DNA of 51,224 nucleotides from an uncultured Mycoplasmatota bacterium (GTDB taxonomy: Bacteria; Bacillota_I; Bacilli_A; RF39; UBA660): positions 1-51,224 of the forward strand of contig CAMMOI010000004.1 of assembly GCA_946498375.1 (NCBI GenBank). The letters are read 5' to 3'. A program made the translations under genes and the position numbers. Below, in pieces: positions 1 to 9,801 of the stretch (the stretch's first letter is position 1; every line of letters starts with the position of its first letter). The notes under the pieces were generated by a model. The model ran no database searches and was not told where the DNA came from. It worked only from the letters and a program-made list of their open reading frames with translations.

Positions 1-2011
1 CTTCAATATAATCATAAAATTGCATCATTTGTGATAATTCATCATCTTCTTTAGTTAAGGCTGCTTCAAATATTTCTCCATTTACACAACCACTTCCAAT
101 CAACAGTCCCTCTCTATGTTCGCTTAAATATTTACGTGGTATTTTAGGTTGATCATTTTTAAATAAATATTTAGTATTAGCCATTGATATAATCTTAAAT
201 AAATTTTTTAAACCTATTTTGTTTTTGGCTAAAACAGTTACATGAAACGGAAAAGAAAATTTTACTAATTCTTCTTGATCAACTGAATTATAAATATCCA
301 TCGTAGTTTCAATATTTCGATCATATAGTATTTTAGCCATCTTTGCAAAGGCATAAGCTGTTCCTTGAGCATCATAATCTGCACGATGGTGTTCATCTTC
401 ATTCCATTCTATTTTGTAACGTCTTACTAAAGTTTGCAACTTATGATTAGGCCAATCAGGATTAAGCATTCGAGCTAAACTCATTGTATCAACAACTGTG
501 TTTTTAAACTCTCCTAAATTATATTTTTGCATTGCCATTGATAAAAAGGAAATATCAAACTTAGCATTATGAGCTACCATTGGTAAATCTTGAGTCCAAT
601 CCAAAAATTTTTTAGTAACATTTTCTTCGCTCTCTTTTCCCTTTAACATCTCATCCGTAATACAAGTAAGATCTATAATTTTTTGAGGAAGTGGACGCCC
701 TGGATCAATCAACATATCAAAACGATCAATAATTTCATTATTTTTAATTTTTACAGCACCTATTTCAATCATTTGGTCATGCCCAGGATGAAAACCAGTA
801 GTTTCTGTATCAAATACTACATATACTTGATCCATCAAATTATAATTTTGGGGATTAAAAATGACATTTACATCATCACTTACAACATTTAATTCAGCCC
901 CGTATAAAACCTTAAAATGATCTTTTGGATCTTTTGCTTTATTATAAGCACATACCTCATGATATAAATCTGGATAAGCTTGCAAGCAGTTATGATCAGT
1001 TATAGCGACAGCTTTATGACCTAAAGAAAGTGCATATTTCATCAATTCTTTTTGAGGAACAACCGCATCCATTGTTGACATAAAACTATGAGCATGCAAC
1101 TCTACACGCTTAACTTCTTCTAAATCAACAACCTTATTATCTTTAGATTCAATTTTTTCTAAATTCCTGATTGATAAAACCAAATCTTTGGCAAAATTAT
1201 CAAAGTCAATATTCCCATGAAATCTATACCAAGAACCCTCTTTTATCTGTTTTAAAACATCATGGTATTCATCTTTATCTCTTTTAAATATCTTTGCCAA
1301 AATACTATTAGATTTATCACTAATTTTAAGAGTAATTATATTAATGTTTTCTCTTTCCATAGTATCAATACCAAATACATAAGCCTCAATAATAACATTT
1401 TTAGTATCTCCTAAAATATTATCAATTAACTCTATATCTCCATCGATATGTTTACCTAAAATAATATCACTTTTCTCTATTTTAGGAACTATAATATCTT
1501 TAGGCGTATCTTTTATACTCTTTAAAATTTGTTCTTCTAATTCTTTATTAAGATCCACCCTTATAAAAATATTTTTTAATCCATATCTAGCTAAATTATT
1601 AAGCATTGTTTCTTTTTCTTTTTCTACTTCTATCTGCTCTATTTTATTTGCAACTTCGATAATAACTTTTTTATTATCGACACTTATTTTAGCATCTGTA
1701 AGTCCTACTAATGATGGTCGATTTTTAATAATTTGTTCAAACTCTAACTTAATATATTTTAAAATATCATCATCATTAATTAATTCGTATGAAATTACTA
1801 TATCTACTTCTTTTTGACCATTAATTTTATTTTTAGTTGCTAAAAATAACTCCTCTACGATATTTTTTTCTAAAACTTTTGGAACAATTAAATAAACAGT
1901 AAACTTATCACTTTTTTTATTAATAACTACTTTATCTATTTTAGAATCACTAAAAGCATTAGTCTTATCTTCATACATTATACTATTAAAAAATCTTTTT
2001 AATTCATCCAT
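1..2011 (-). CDS. polC: DNA polymerase III PolC-type alpha subunit, N-terminal part (3' end beyond the window)
   Basis: This is the replicative polymerase of low-GC Gram-positives, with built-in 3'-5' proofreading. The ATG at 2009-2011 follows an AAGGAAG ribosome site, and the frame stays open to base 1, giving about 670 residues of a protein usually near 1,430. I translated it directly. An N-terminal OB region is followed by a PHP domain with intact metal motifs (HAHS, then ITDHN). A DnaQ-like exonuclease is inserted in it, with DTETTG, AHNAKFD and HRADYDA (Exo I to III). The polymerase core lies outside the window. The gene starts 16 bases after the dnaE stop, so the two are probably co-transcribed. 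Identity is very secure. Confidence 0.97.
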   Translation of the reverse strand, partial: MDELKRFFNSIMYEDKTNAFSDSKIDKVVINKKSDKFTVYLIVPKVLEKNIVEELFLATKNKINGQKEVDIVISYELINDDDILKYIKLEFEQIIKNRPSLVGLTDAKISVDNKKVIIEVANKIEQIEVEKEKETMLNNLARYGLKNIFIRVDLNKELEEQILKSIKDTPKDIIVPKIEKSDIILGKHIDGDIELIDNILGDTKNVIIEAYVFGIDTMERENINIITLKISDKSNSILAKIFKRDKDEYHDVLKQIKEGSWYRFHGNIDFDNFAKDLVLSIRNLEKIESKDNKVVDLEEVKRVELHAHSFMSTMDAVVPQKELMKYALSLGHKAVAITDHNCLQAYPDLYHEVCAYNKAKDPKDHFKVLYGAELNVVSDDVNVIFNPQNYNLMDQVYVVFDTETTGFHPGHDQMIEIGAVKIKNNEIIDRFDMLIDPGRPLPQKIIDLTCITDEMLKGKESEENVTKKFLDWTQDLPMVAHNAKFDISFLSMAMQKYNLGEFKNTVVDTMSLARMLNPDWPNHKLQTLVRRYKIEWNEDEHHRADYDAQGTAYAFAKMAKILYDRNIETTMDIYNSVDQEELVKFSFPFHVTVLAKNKIGLKNLFKIISMANTKYLFKNDQPKIPRKYLSEHREGLLIGSGCVNGEIFEAALTKEDDELSQMMQFYDYIE

Positions 2012-2027
2012 ATACTACTTCCTTTAT

Positions 2028-4937
2028 CTATTTTATCTTTTCTAAATTAGATACAACTATTTGATATTTATCTATTCTTTTTTCAACTTTACCTGTTACT
2101 AATAATAAATCATCTTGTTTAAATAAACTTAATAGAGAAATTTTATTAGGAAAAATCACGAAATCAAGAATTCCTGTTTCATCTTCACCAGTTATAAAGC
2201 TCATTTTTTGATTATTTTTGGTAACAATATTATTTATTCTATTTACTAGTATCACACATTTAACATACTTGTCAAAATAATTTTTGACATTTTCTAATTT
2301 TGTAATATTATCTTTATACTTACTAGCAGGATGATTAGTAACATAAAAACCTAAAGTCTCTTTTTCTAATCTTATTAATTCGCTGCTACTAAATTCCTCT
2401 TTATATTCTAAAGTTGGTTTTAAAATAAGAGGTGATGCGATATCTTTGGTGAGTTCAGCATAAACAATAGCATCATCTATGGCGTTAATTAAAGTTTTTT
2501 TATTTACTTTAAATTCTAAAAAAGCTCCGGCATATATTAATGATTCAATTACTTTTTTAGTAATACTTTTACCATATGTTCTTTTGACAAAATCATAAAA
2601 ATCACTAAATAGACCACCTTGACGAACTTGTAATATTTCCTCAACACAAGCAGACCCTACATTTTTAATAATTCCTAAGGGTAATAATAAATTATCTTTG
2701 GTTATTATATATTTATTAGTACTTTTATTTATACTAGGATGATAAATTTTTATATTAGCTTGCTTAACTACTTGAAGATATTCTTGAGTTTTAACTTCTG
2801 ATGAGATAGACATATTAAGTAAATTAGTATAAAAAATAGATTCAAAATGAGCCTTTAAATAAGCCATTTGATACCCAACTAAAGCATAAGCAACAGAATG
2901 TGATTTATTAAAACCATAGTTAGCAAATTTACTTATTAAATCATATACTTCATTTGCAATATCTTTTTTATATCCTAATTTTATAGCTCGATTAATAAAC
3001 ACTAATTTTTCTTTATCAATAACATCTTTTTTCTTTTTACTCATAGCTCTTCTTATATTATCAGCCTCAGAATAACTATATCCACCCATTAAAACTAAAA
3101 TTTGCATTATTTGTTCTTGATAGACAATAATTCCATAGGTATTTTTTAGAATACTTTCTAAATTTGGATGGGGATAAACAATAGCTGTCTTTTTTTCTTT
3201 ACGTCTTATAAATTCATCGATATTTTCCATAGGCCCTGGTCTATATAGAGCAATAGCACTAATCAAATCATCAAAAGAAGATGGTTTTAATTTTTTTAAA
3301 AAACTTTTCATACCCTCACTTTCAAATTGAAAGATTCCTACAGTATTACCCTTTTTAAACATTTCTAAAGTTTTTTGATCATCTAGAGGAATATCTGATA
3401 GCTTAATATCTTTTCCATATAATTTTTTAATTAAATTTAACACATCTTTGATAACCCTTAAATTTTTAATTGCTAAAATATCTACCTTTAATAGTCCTAA
3501 TTCTTCTAAATATTCCATTGTTGTTCCTGTTAAGATTCCATCATTTAAAATTACAACTGGTATTAAACTATCTAATCTTTGACTACAAATTATTACTCCG
3601 GCGGCATGAGTACTGATCTGTCTTTTTAAGCCTTCTAATTTCAATGCTATTTTATATAACTTATTTAAATCTAGATCTTTTTTTATTAAAGTTTGTAATT
3701 CATTGCTAGATTTTAAATTATCTTCTAACTTTTTTTTGGGGTCAATTAATTTTAATAAAGAATTTATTTTATCCTCACTAAATTCTAAGACCTTAGAAAC
3801 ATCTCTTAAAACCTGTTTTGCTTGAAGTGTAGAATAAGTCATTATATTAGCAACATTATCTTGATTATAGCGTCTTTTTAAATAATCTATTACTAAATTA
3901 CGCTTAGTATCTTCAAAATCGACATCAATATCAGGCATGGTAACTCGATCTTTATTTAAGAAACGTTCAAATAGTAAATCATATTTTAATGGATCAATAT
4001 CAGTAATACCTAATGAATAAGCAACAATACTTCCAGCAGCTGATCCTCTTCCCGGACCTACTAATATATCATTTTTTTTGGCAAATAAAATATAATCATA
4101 CACAATTAAAAAATAGTCAACAAAGCCCATTTGTTTAATTACTGATAATTCATATTCTAAGCGATCAAAATATTTTTTAATCATTTTATTATTTAATCTT
4201 TTAAGTAACCCTTTTTTAGTTAAAGCATTTAAATAAGTATAGGAATCTATATCACTATTATATTTAGGAATATATTTTTTGGAAGTAGGAATATTAAAAT
4301 TAATATTAGATGCAAAATCAATTGTTGTTTGAACATCTTCTTTAGTATAATCTTCTAAAAAATAATTATTTTTATATTTTTTTATTTGACTTTTATTTAT
4401 TGTAGTTGCTTCTTTAATCATATTTAAATAATTTAAATAGATTGTATCACTTTCTTTAAATGCTAAAATTAAAGGCGCATATAAAATATTAGCTGTTATA
4501 ATAAGAGCATTATTTTTTTCATATTCACTAGAATAAGAAAGATAAACATCTTTATAAATAGTAGTTAATTCATTATATATTTGATTATCATTATAATCAA
4601 TGACACAAATTATATTTTGAGAATTACTCTTTAAATTTTCAATATTTAGAGTAGTTTTTTGAATTAAAGTGTTAATTTGAATTAAATTTAAATATCCTTG
4701 ATAATTTTGCGCATAAAGATAAATTAAGTGATCTTCTATTTTTAAACAAAGACCAATAATCGGCTTAATATTATTTAATTTACATTTATGATAAAATTCA
4801 ATAGCGCTAAACAAATTATCATCACACAAACCACATGAACTAATATTATTTAATTTACAATATTTAATTAAATTATCTATTTTAATTAAACTTTTATGTA
4901 AACTATAATCGCTTTTAACTCTAAGAGGAATATACAC
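2028..4937 (-). CDS. dnaE: DNA polymerase III alpha subunit DnaE (short Gram-positive type)
   Basis: This is the second C-family polymerase; in Bacillus the DnaE type extends primers before PolC takes over. The protein has 969 residues and starts at GTG (4935-4937) behind a GGGTGAG ribosome site. The palm domain shows GPGRGSAAGS at 294-303 and the catalytic aspartates in PDIDVDFED at 335-343. A helix-hairpin-helix region and a C-terminal OB domain follow. The N-terminal PHP domain is degenerate: the usual H-S-x-Y-S is KSDYS at 8-12, and the usual TDH/TDE-type motif is CDDN at 38-41, so metal binding and any PHP proofreading are probably lost. It lies directly upstream of polC, which is unusual. 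Confidence 0.96.
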   Translation of the reverse strand: MYIPLRVKSDYSLHKSLIKIDNLIKYCKLNNISSCGLCDDNLFSAIEFYHKCKLNNIKPIIGLCLKIEDHLIYLYAQNYQGYLNLIQINTLIQKTTLNIENLKSNSQNIICVIDYNDNQIYNELTTIYKDVYLSYSSEYEKNNALIITANILYAPLILAFKESDTIYLNYLNMIKEATTINKSQIKKYKNNYFLEDYTKEDVQTTIDFASNINFNIPTSKKYIPKYNSDIDSYTYLNALTKKGLLKRLNNKMIKKYFDRLEYELSVIKQMGFVDYFLIVYDYILFAKKNDILVGPGRGSAAGSIVAYSLGITDIDPLKYDLLFERFLNKDRVTMPDIDVDFEDTKRNLVIDYLKRRYNQDNVANIMTYSTLQAKQVLRDVSKVLEFSEDKINSLLKLIDPKKKLEDNLKSSNELQTLIKKDLDLNKLYKIALKLEGLKRQISTHAAGVIICSQRLDSLIPVVILNDGILTGTTMEYLEELGLLKVDILAIKNLRVIKDVLNLIKKLYGKDIKLSDIPLDDQKTLEMFKKGNTVGIFQFESEGMKSFLKKLKPSSFDDLISAIALYRPGPMENIDEFIRRKEKKTAIVYPHPNLESILKNTYGIIVYQEQIMQILVLMGGYSYSEADNIRRAMSKKKKDVIDKEKLVFINRAIKLGYKKDIANEVYDLISKFANYGFNKSHSVAYALVGYQMAYLKAHFESIFYTNLLNMSISSEVKTQEYLQVVKQANIKIYHPSINKSTNKYIITKDNLLLPLGIIKNVGSACVEEILQVRQGGLFSDFYDFVKRTYGKSITKKVIESLIYAGAFLEFKVNKKTLINAIDDAIVYAELTKDIASPLILKPTLEYKEEFSSSELIRLEKETLGFYVTNHPASKYKDNITKLENVKNYFDKYVKCVILVNRINNIVTKNNQKMSFITGEDETGILDFVIFPNKISLLSLFKQDDLLLVTGKVEKRIDKYQIVVSNLEKIK

Positions 4938-5005
4938 TTTAACTCACCCACCCTTTATAAATTTATTATATCATTTAGTAGTTTTTAATTAAATTAAAAA
5001 CTGTT

Positions 5006-5036
5006 AAAAAAAATTGATGTTTTACCATCAATTTTT
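5006..5036 (-). terminator. Rho-independent terminator of the 171-residue membrane protein gene
   Basis: An 11-bp stem (AAAAATTGATG with CATCAATTTTT) around a six-base loop ends in a run of eight T on the minus strand. It begins just after the stop of the gene at 5039 and separates that gene from dnaE. Confidence 0.8.
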
Positions 5037-5038
5037 AG

Positions 5039-5554
5039 TTATAATTGAAAAACAATAAAAATAACTAAAATTATTATTAATAATATAGAAAATATAATAA
5101 AAATATTATTAATTTTACTTTTACTATTTTTTCTACTAACCAGCGCCGTATTTAATGTAGCAAAAGCATATATTAGTGATGTAAGCCAAAAAATACCTTC
5201 TAAAATATGAAAAAGTCCTGCTATTATATACCATACATATAAAGAAATACTTTTTCTTTTCCTTTTATCAATGATAAGAAAGATAATACTTAATATAGTT
5301 ACAATTACTACTAATGTCCAATTAAATACTAAAATTAAATCAGAAAAAGCGTTTAAAGATTGAACTAATTCTTCTTGACCAACAATAATAGCTTCTAATT
5401 TTAAATTAGAAAACCAATCCATAGATATAATAAAATTATCCAAAGATATAATTAATGCAGTAATTAATGCAACAACCATTAATATTTTTTTCATTTTATT
5501 ATTATCTTTTACAGTATTTAAATTATCTGTCATAGAAATATTATTTTGATTCAT
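5039..5554 (-). CDS. Small polytopic membrane protein, function unknown
   Basis: I do not recognise this 171-residue protein. A short polar N-terminus is followed by four or five hydrophobic segments, at roughly residues 22-42, 65-95, 105-135 and 148-170, separated by Lys/Arg-rich turns. An upstream in-frame start at 5626 exists, but I chose ATG 5552-5554. It has an AGAGGTG site about 11 bases upstream, and the added N-terminus would lack a ribosome site. It lies alone between two terminators, upstream of dnaE and downstream of trxA, so neighbours give no hint. The gene looks real, with even codon use and a strong terminator, but its role is open. Confidence 0.7.
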   Translation of the reverse strand: MNQNNISMTDNLNTVKDNNKMKKILMVVALITALIISLDNFIISMDWFSNLKLEAIIVGQEELVQSLNAFSDLILVFNWTLVVIVTILSIIFLIIDKRKRKSISLYVWYIIAGLFHILEGIFWLTSLIYAFATLNTALVSRKNSKSKINNIFIIFSILLIIILVIFIVFQL

Positions 5555-5644
5555 TATAAATTGCACACCTCTTATTATAAGAATATCATATTCTTGGATA
5601 GAATTAAATATAATTTTAAATTTCATGGTGAAAAAAAGACAAAT

Positions 5645-5670
5645 AAAAAAGATATTACGTTTTTAATATC
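5645..5670 (-). terminator. Terminator after trxA
   Basis: The 7-bp stem GATATTA/TAATATC is followed on the minus strand by six T. It starts two bases after the trxA stop codon and ends the cvpA-trxA unit. Confidence 0.7.
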
Positions 5671-5671
5671 C

Positions 5672-5965
5672 TTAGTCTTTATTATATAAATTCATAATAG
5701 CTTGTTTGTCTATAAAACCAACATTTTGATTAATAAGTTTGCCATCTTTAAAAACTAATAATGTAGGGATACTCATAATACCATATTCTTGAGCTATATT
5801 AGGATGTTTATCAACATTAACTTTTAAAATATTAATATCTTCTAATTCTTCTAATACATTTCCCATCATTTTACATGGACCACACCAATCAGCATAAAAA
5901 TCTACTAATAACTTACCTTTACTAACTTCTTTATTAAAATCTTCTTTTTCTAAATATTTTATCAT
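5672..5965 (-). CDS. trxA: Thioredoxin
   Basis: This is a cytosolic dithiol-disulfide oxidoreductase of 97 residues, slightly shorter than the usual 104-108. The redox site W-C-G-P-C is at 27-31 and the cis-proline turn (SIPT) is near residue 66. Asp is present in the buried position before the active site (VDFYADWCGPC). It starts three bases after the cvpA stop and its ribosome site lies within the cvpA end, so translation is probably coupled. In many Firmicutes a thioredoxin gene follows the zapA-cvpA-mutS2 cluster. Here cvpA and trxA are adjacent without mutS2. Confidence 0.93.
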   Translation of the reverse strand: MIKYLEKEDFNKEVSKGKLLVDFYADWCGPCKMMGNVLEELEDINILKVNVDKHPNIAQEYGIMSIPTLLVFKDGKLINQNVGFIDKQAIMNLYNKD

Positions 5966-5967
5966 TT

Positions 5968-6687
5968 TTATTCCTCCTCATATTTTTCTAATAAAACTTC
6001 AATATTATTAATAGATAATTTTTCTTGATCTATTAATTTTCGAGTAGTATCAACGGTTATAATTTTATTTTTTAATAATATGTCCATCGCCTCATAATTA
6101 TACTGTTCTTTACTATCAGTTTCTTGATATTTATCTTTTAATGAGTATATTTCACTAATAGATTCAAATGATTTATGAGCAAAGTTTGTTAGTATTGGAG
6201 TATGTTCTAAGATTGTACTATTAAATTTACTGCTTTGCGTAAGCTCAACTGAAAAACTAAATAGTGAAAGAACAAAAACTAAAACAAAAGCATAAATATA
6301 TCCTTCCAATAATCCTAAAATTAATCCTAAAATTTTTGAAGGAATTCCTAATATTATTGTAGCATTTAATATTTTTTCTAAAATAGATGTAAAGTGAATA
6401 ATAATATTTAAAATTATCTGGAGAATACTAAAAACTATTAGAAAAGCAATTGCCTCATATATTAAAATATTTAAAACACTTACGCCTTTAAAAAATCCGC
6501 CAAAGTCAAAAAATGGTAAATGAGTAATTAAAAAATTAGCTACTGGATTTTTTAAAGCATAAGCAATAATAATACAGGCTATAATTCCTACAAAACTTAC
6601 AGCACTTTTAATTGCTCCTTTTTTAAAGCCTATTAACCCACTAAATAAAATCAAAAAAATGATAATTACATCCAATATATTAATCAT
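5968..6687 (-). CDS. cvpA: CvpA family membrane protein
   Basis: The protein has 239 residues with a run of hydrophobic segments over the first 150: 5-25 with the family-typical GFKKGAIKS turn after it, then about 30-50, 70-100 and 115-145. An acidic, coiled-coil-like cytoplasmic tail follows. CvpA proteins were named for colicin V production and are linked to envelope homeostasis; their molecular role is not settled. The ATG at 6685-6687 has an AAAGGAG site. A good promoter lies about 30 bases upstream, back to back with rnhC. In Bacillus, rnhC, zapA and cvpA run in one direction; here rnhC is inverted and zapA is absent. Confidence 0.85.
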   Translation of the reverse strand: MINILDVIIIFLILFSGLIGFKKGAIKSAVSFVGIIACIIIAYALKNPVANFLITHLPFFDFGGFFKGVSVLNILIYEAIAFLIVFSILQIILNIIIHFTSILEKILNATIILGIPSKILGLILGLLEGYIYAFVLVFVLSLFSFSVELTQSSKFNSTILEHTPILTNFAHKSFESISEIYSLKDKYQETDSKEQYNYEAMDILLKNKIITVDTTRKLIDQEKLSINNIEVLLEKYEEE

Positions 6688-6714
6688 GTTCTTCTAGCTC
6701 CTTTAACTAATTAT

Positions 6715-6743
6715 ATTATATTTTGGATGAATTTAAAAGTAAA
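6715..6743 (-). promoter_or_regulatory. Sigma-A type promoter of cvpA-trxA
   Basis: On the minus strand TTTACT (6738-6743) is spaced 17 bases from TATAAT (6715-6720). It faces cvpA and lies in the divergent gap shared with rnhC. Confidence 0.6.
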
Positions 6744-6772
6744 GCATGATAAAATAATAAAGAGGTGTAAAA

Positions 6773-7717
6773 ATGACAATAGTTTTTAAAGTTAGCGACA
6801 ATATCAAAGATAAAATGATTGAATATTATAAAGATAAAACTAGACCAAAAACTCCCCCATATGCTATTTTTCAAGCTCAAGAGGCTGATACAATTATAAC
6901 TCTTTATAATTCTGGAAAGGCTATGTTTCAAGGAATATCAGCAGATATTGATGCTAATATTTGGATAGATCAAGAACGTCATTTAAATAATCGAATCATC
7001 GATATTAATCCTAAAAAAAAGGAATCAAAAGACAATAAACCTAAATTAATAAAACAAGCTACTATTGGCTCTGATGAGGTTGGAACTGGGGATTATTTTG
7101 GACCGATTGTTGTAACTGCTAGTTTTGTCAGTGAAGAAAATATTAATTATTTACTAGATTTAAAGGTTCGTGATTCCAAAAAAATTACTGACGAAAAAAT
7201 TATGCAAATAGCCCCTGAAATTATAAAAAATATCCCTCATACTACTTTTATTTTAGATAACAAATCATTTAATAAATATAGTAATATGGGATATAACATG
7301 AATAAAATAAAAGCTATATTACATAATAAAGTTCTAGTTGAAATGATAAAAAAAGAAAGTGGTAATTATAAGCAAATTGTAGTTGATCAATTTGTATATC
7401 CCACAAAATATTATGAACATATTTCTCAAGCTAAGCAAAAAGCTAGTAATATTAGCTTTATAACTCATGCCGAGGATCAGTGTCTTAGTGTTGCTGCCTC
7501 ATCAATTATTAGTAGATATATCTTTTTAAAACAAATGGCAAAATTAAGTCAAGATTTAGGCGTGGAACTTCCTAAAGGAGCTGGTCAAAAAACAGATGAA
7601 ATAGGTCTTCAAATCGTTTTAGACAAAGGACTAGATATATTAGATAGTATAGCTAAACTAAATTTTAAAAATACCGATAAAATTAAACAAGCTTTAAAAA
7701 GCAAAAAAGATTCCTAA
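6773..7717 (+). CDS. rnhC: Ribonuclease HIII
   Basis: This enzyme cuts the RNA strand of RNA-DNA hybrids and replaces RNase HI in many Firmicutes. It has 314 residues. The N-terminal region, about 1-85, is the TBP-like substrate-binding domain that sets HIII apart from HII. The catalytic domain starts at GSDEVGTGDYFGP; the four acidic residues D101, E102, D205 and D235 match the known set in spacing. The ATG at 6773 has an AGAGGTG site. It is the only plus-strand gene in the first 23 kb, divergent from cvpA and convergent with topA. Confidence 0.95.
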   Translation: MTIVFKVSDNIKDKMIEYYKDKTRPKTPPYAIFQAQEADTIITLYNSGKAMFQGISADIDANIWIDQERHLNNRIIDINPKKKESKDNKPKLIKQATIGSDEVGTGDYFGPIVVTASFVSEENINYLLDLKVRDSKKITDEKIMQIAPEIIKNIPHTTFILDNKSFNKYSNMGYNMNKIKAILHNKVLVEMIKKESGNYKQIVVDQFVYPTKYYEHISQAKQKASNISFITHAEDQCLSVAASSIISRYIFLKQMAKLSQDLGVELPKGAGQKTDEIGLQIVLDKGLDILDSIAKLNFKNTDKIKQALKSKKDS

Positions 7718-7732
7718 ATAGAAATCTTTTTT
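7703..7732. terminator. Bidirectional terminator between rnhC and topA
   Basis: A 10-bp stem (AAAAAAGATT with AATCTTTTTT) has T runs on both strands. It overlaps the 3' ends of both convergent genes, including both stop codons. Confidence 0.85.
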
Positions 7733-9770
7733 AATTGAGATTTTCTTGATAATCACATTCTTTATTAGTACAAACTTTTTTATCCTTAGCTTTAGATAGT
7801 AAACTATTACATTTAGGACAGTGTTCATTTATTGGCTCATTCCAAGAAGCAAAATCACATTTAGGGTAATTATTACATCCCCAAAATATTTTTCCTCGAC
7901 GAGTTTTTTTCTCAACAATCATTCCATCACACTTTGGACAAGGAAGAAGCTCTTTTTCTATTTTTGGCTCTTTTTTTATATATTTACATTCCGGATAATT
8001 AGAACAAGCTGTAAACTGGCCATATTTTCCTCTTCTAATTACTAAAGGATTATTGCACATTGGACATGATTCCCCGGTTAATTCCGGCTCTTTTTTAGTC
8101 ATTTCTTTAAATGCTTTTTCTACAACAGGTTCAAAATCATTATAAAACTTTCTTAAAATTTCAACATTATCACATTTAGCCTCTGCTACTTCATCTAAAT
8201 TTTCTTCCATATTAGCAGTATATTCTACATTAATTATATTACTAAAGAATTCCTGTAATTTATCAGTAATTTCAATTCCAACTTCTGTAGGAATAAACTT
8301 TTTATTTTCTAATTTTACATAATCTCTACTTTTTAATGTTTCCATTGTTGGTGCATAAGTAGAAGGTCTTCCTATACCAAGGGATTCCATCTCATCTATT
8401 AAACTAGCCTCAGAAAATCTTGCTGGCGGTTTAGTAAAATGTTGCACTTTATCAATTTCTTCTGCTGGAATTGTTTGATCTTTTAAAGTAGTCATATCTG
8501 GTAAAATAACATCCTCATTTTTTTCATATGAACTATAAACTTTTAAATAACCATCAAATACTAAAACACTTCCAGTTGCTTTAAATAAGTAATCATTATT
8601 TTCTAAACTTATACTCGTAGCTTTTATCTTAGCATCTTTCATTAAACTAGCTAAAGCTCGATAATAAATCAAACTATAAAGCTTAAATTCATCAGCTGAT
8701 AAATATTTTTTTAAACTCTCTGGTGTTCTTAATATACTAGTTGGTCTAATAGCCTCATGGGCATCTTGAACATTTTCAGCATTCTTAGCTTTTTTTATTG
8801 TTCCTACATATTTACTTCCATAATTTTCTTTAATAAAATCAAAAGTTTCTTTAGTAAAAATTTCAGATAAACGATAAGAATCAGTACGCATATAAGTAAT
8901 TAATCCGGTAGTTTCACTACCAATATCAATTCCTTCATAAAGCTTTTGGGCAATTCTCATAGTTTTTGATGAACCAAAGCCTAGCTTTGAGGAAGCTTCC
9001 TTTTGTAATGTAGATGTCTTAAAAGGCATCTTACCTTTGCGATTTTTTAAAGTCTCTTTAATATCAGAAATAATAAAATCATTTGATAAACTGGCTAATA
9101 TTTTATCTGCTTCTTTTTTTGTTTTTATTTCTATTTTTTTATTTTTATATTTTTCTAATGTTGCTTCAAATTCTTTAAACTTAGCAATAATTGTATAGTA
9201 TTCCTCAGGAACAAAATTTTGGATTTCTCTTTCACGATCAACAATTAATTTTAAGGCAACACTTTGAACGCGGCCGGCAGATTTACCACCAGTTTTTGAC
9301 TGCATTAGTTTAGATAATCTAAAACCAATTATTCTATCTAAAATTCGCCTAGTTTCTTGAGATTTAACTAAGTCATAATCTATTTTACGTGGATGTTTAA
9401 AAGCATCTTTTACGACATCTTTCGTAATTTCATGAAACTCCACTCGATCATAATCACTGTCTTTAAGTCCTAATGCATCGTATAAATGCCAACTTATAGC
9501 CTCACCTTCTCTATCAGGGTCGGTAGCTAAATATACTCTTTTACTATTTTTAATATCTTTTTTCATTTCGGTAATTAATTTTTTCTTACCACTAATAGGC
9601 TTATAAGAAGGCTCAAAATTATGTTCAACATCTACTCCTAAACCAAATTTACCACTAGTTGCTAAATCTCTAATATGACCTTTAGAAGATATTACTTTAT
9701 AATCATCACCTAAATATTTTTCAATTGTTTTACTCTTACTTGGTGATTCAACAATAACTAAGTTCTTCAT
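7731..9770 (-). CDS. topA: DNA topoisomerase I
   Basis: This Type IA topoisomerase relaxes negative supercoils through a transient 5'-phosphotyrosine link. The protein has 679 residues. The TOPRIM domain shows E8 and D84-P-D86, and the active-site tyrosine is Y293 within ITYMRTDS. Three C-terminal four-Cys zinc ribbons follow (CPMC..CSNYPEC, CPKC..CNNYPKC, CPKC..CTNKEC), the last one short. The usual dprA and trmFO neighbours are missing. It has its own promoter and ends in a terminator shared with rnhC. Confidence 0.97.
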   Translation of the reverse strand: MKNLVIVESPSKSKTIEKYLGDDYKVISSKGHIRDLATSGKFGLGVDVEHNFEPSYKPISGKKKLITEMKKDIKNSKRVYLATDPDREGEAISWHLYDALGLKDSDYDRVEFHEITKDVVKDAFKHPRKIDYDLVKSQETRRILDRIIGFRLSKLMQSKTGGKSAGRVQSVALKLIVDREREIQNFVPEEYYTIIAKFKEFEATLEKYKNKKIEIKTKKEADKILASLSNDFIISDIKETLKNRKGKMPFKTSTLQKEASSKLGFGSSKTMRIAQKLYEGIDIGSETTGLITYMRTDSYRLSEIFTKETFDFIKENYGSKYVGTIKKAKNAENVQDAHEAIRPTSILRTPESLKKYLSADEFKLYSLIYYRALASLMKDAKIKATSISLENNDYLFKATGSVLVFDGYLKVYSSYEKNEDVILPDMTTLKDQTIPAEEIDKVQHFTKPPARFSEASLIDEMESLGIGRPSTYAPTMETLKSRDYVKLENKKFIPTEVGIEITDKLQEFFSNIINVEYTANMEENLDEVAEAKCDNVEILRKFYNDFEPVVEKAFKEMTKKEPELTGESCPMCNNPLVIRRGKYGQFTACSNYPECKYIKKEPKIEKELLPCPKCDGMIVEKKTRRGKIFWGCNNYPKCDFASWNEPINEHCPKCNSLLSKAKDKKVCTNKECDYQENLN

Positions 9771-9801
9771 ATTTTAAATCTCCTTTTTTAAAACTATTCT
9801 A

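Noticed and set aside
7821-8045. Open plus-strand frame of 74 codons opposite the topA zinc ribbons
   Set aside because: It lies wholly antisense to conserved topA codons, has no ribosome site and its composition reflects the complementary strand. The same applies to similar antisense frames over gatB, the recombinase, the methyltransferase and rpoC.
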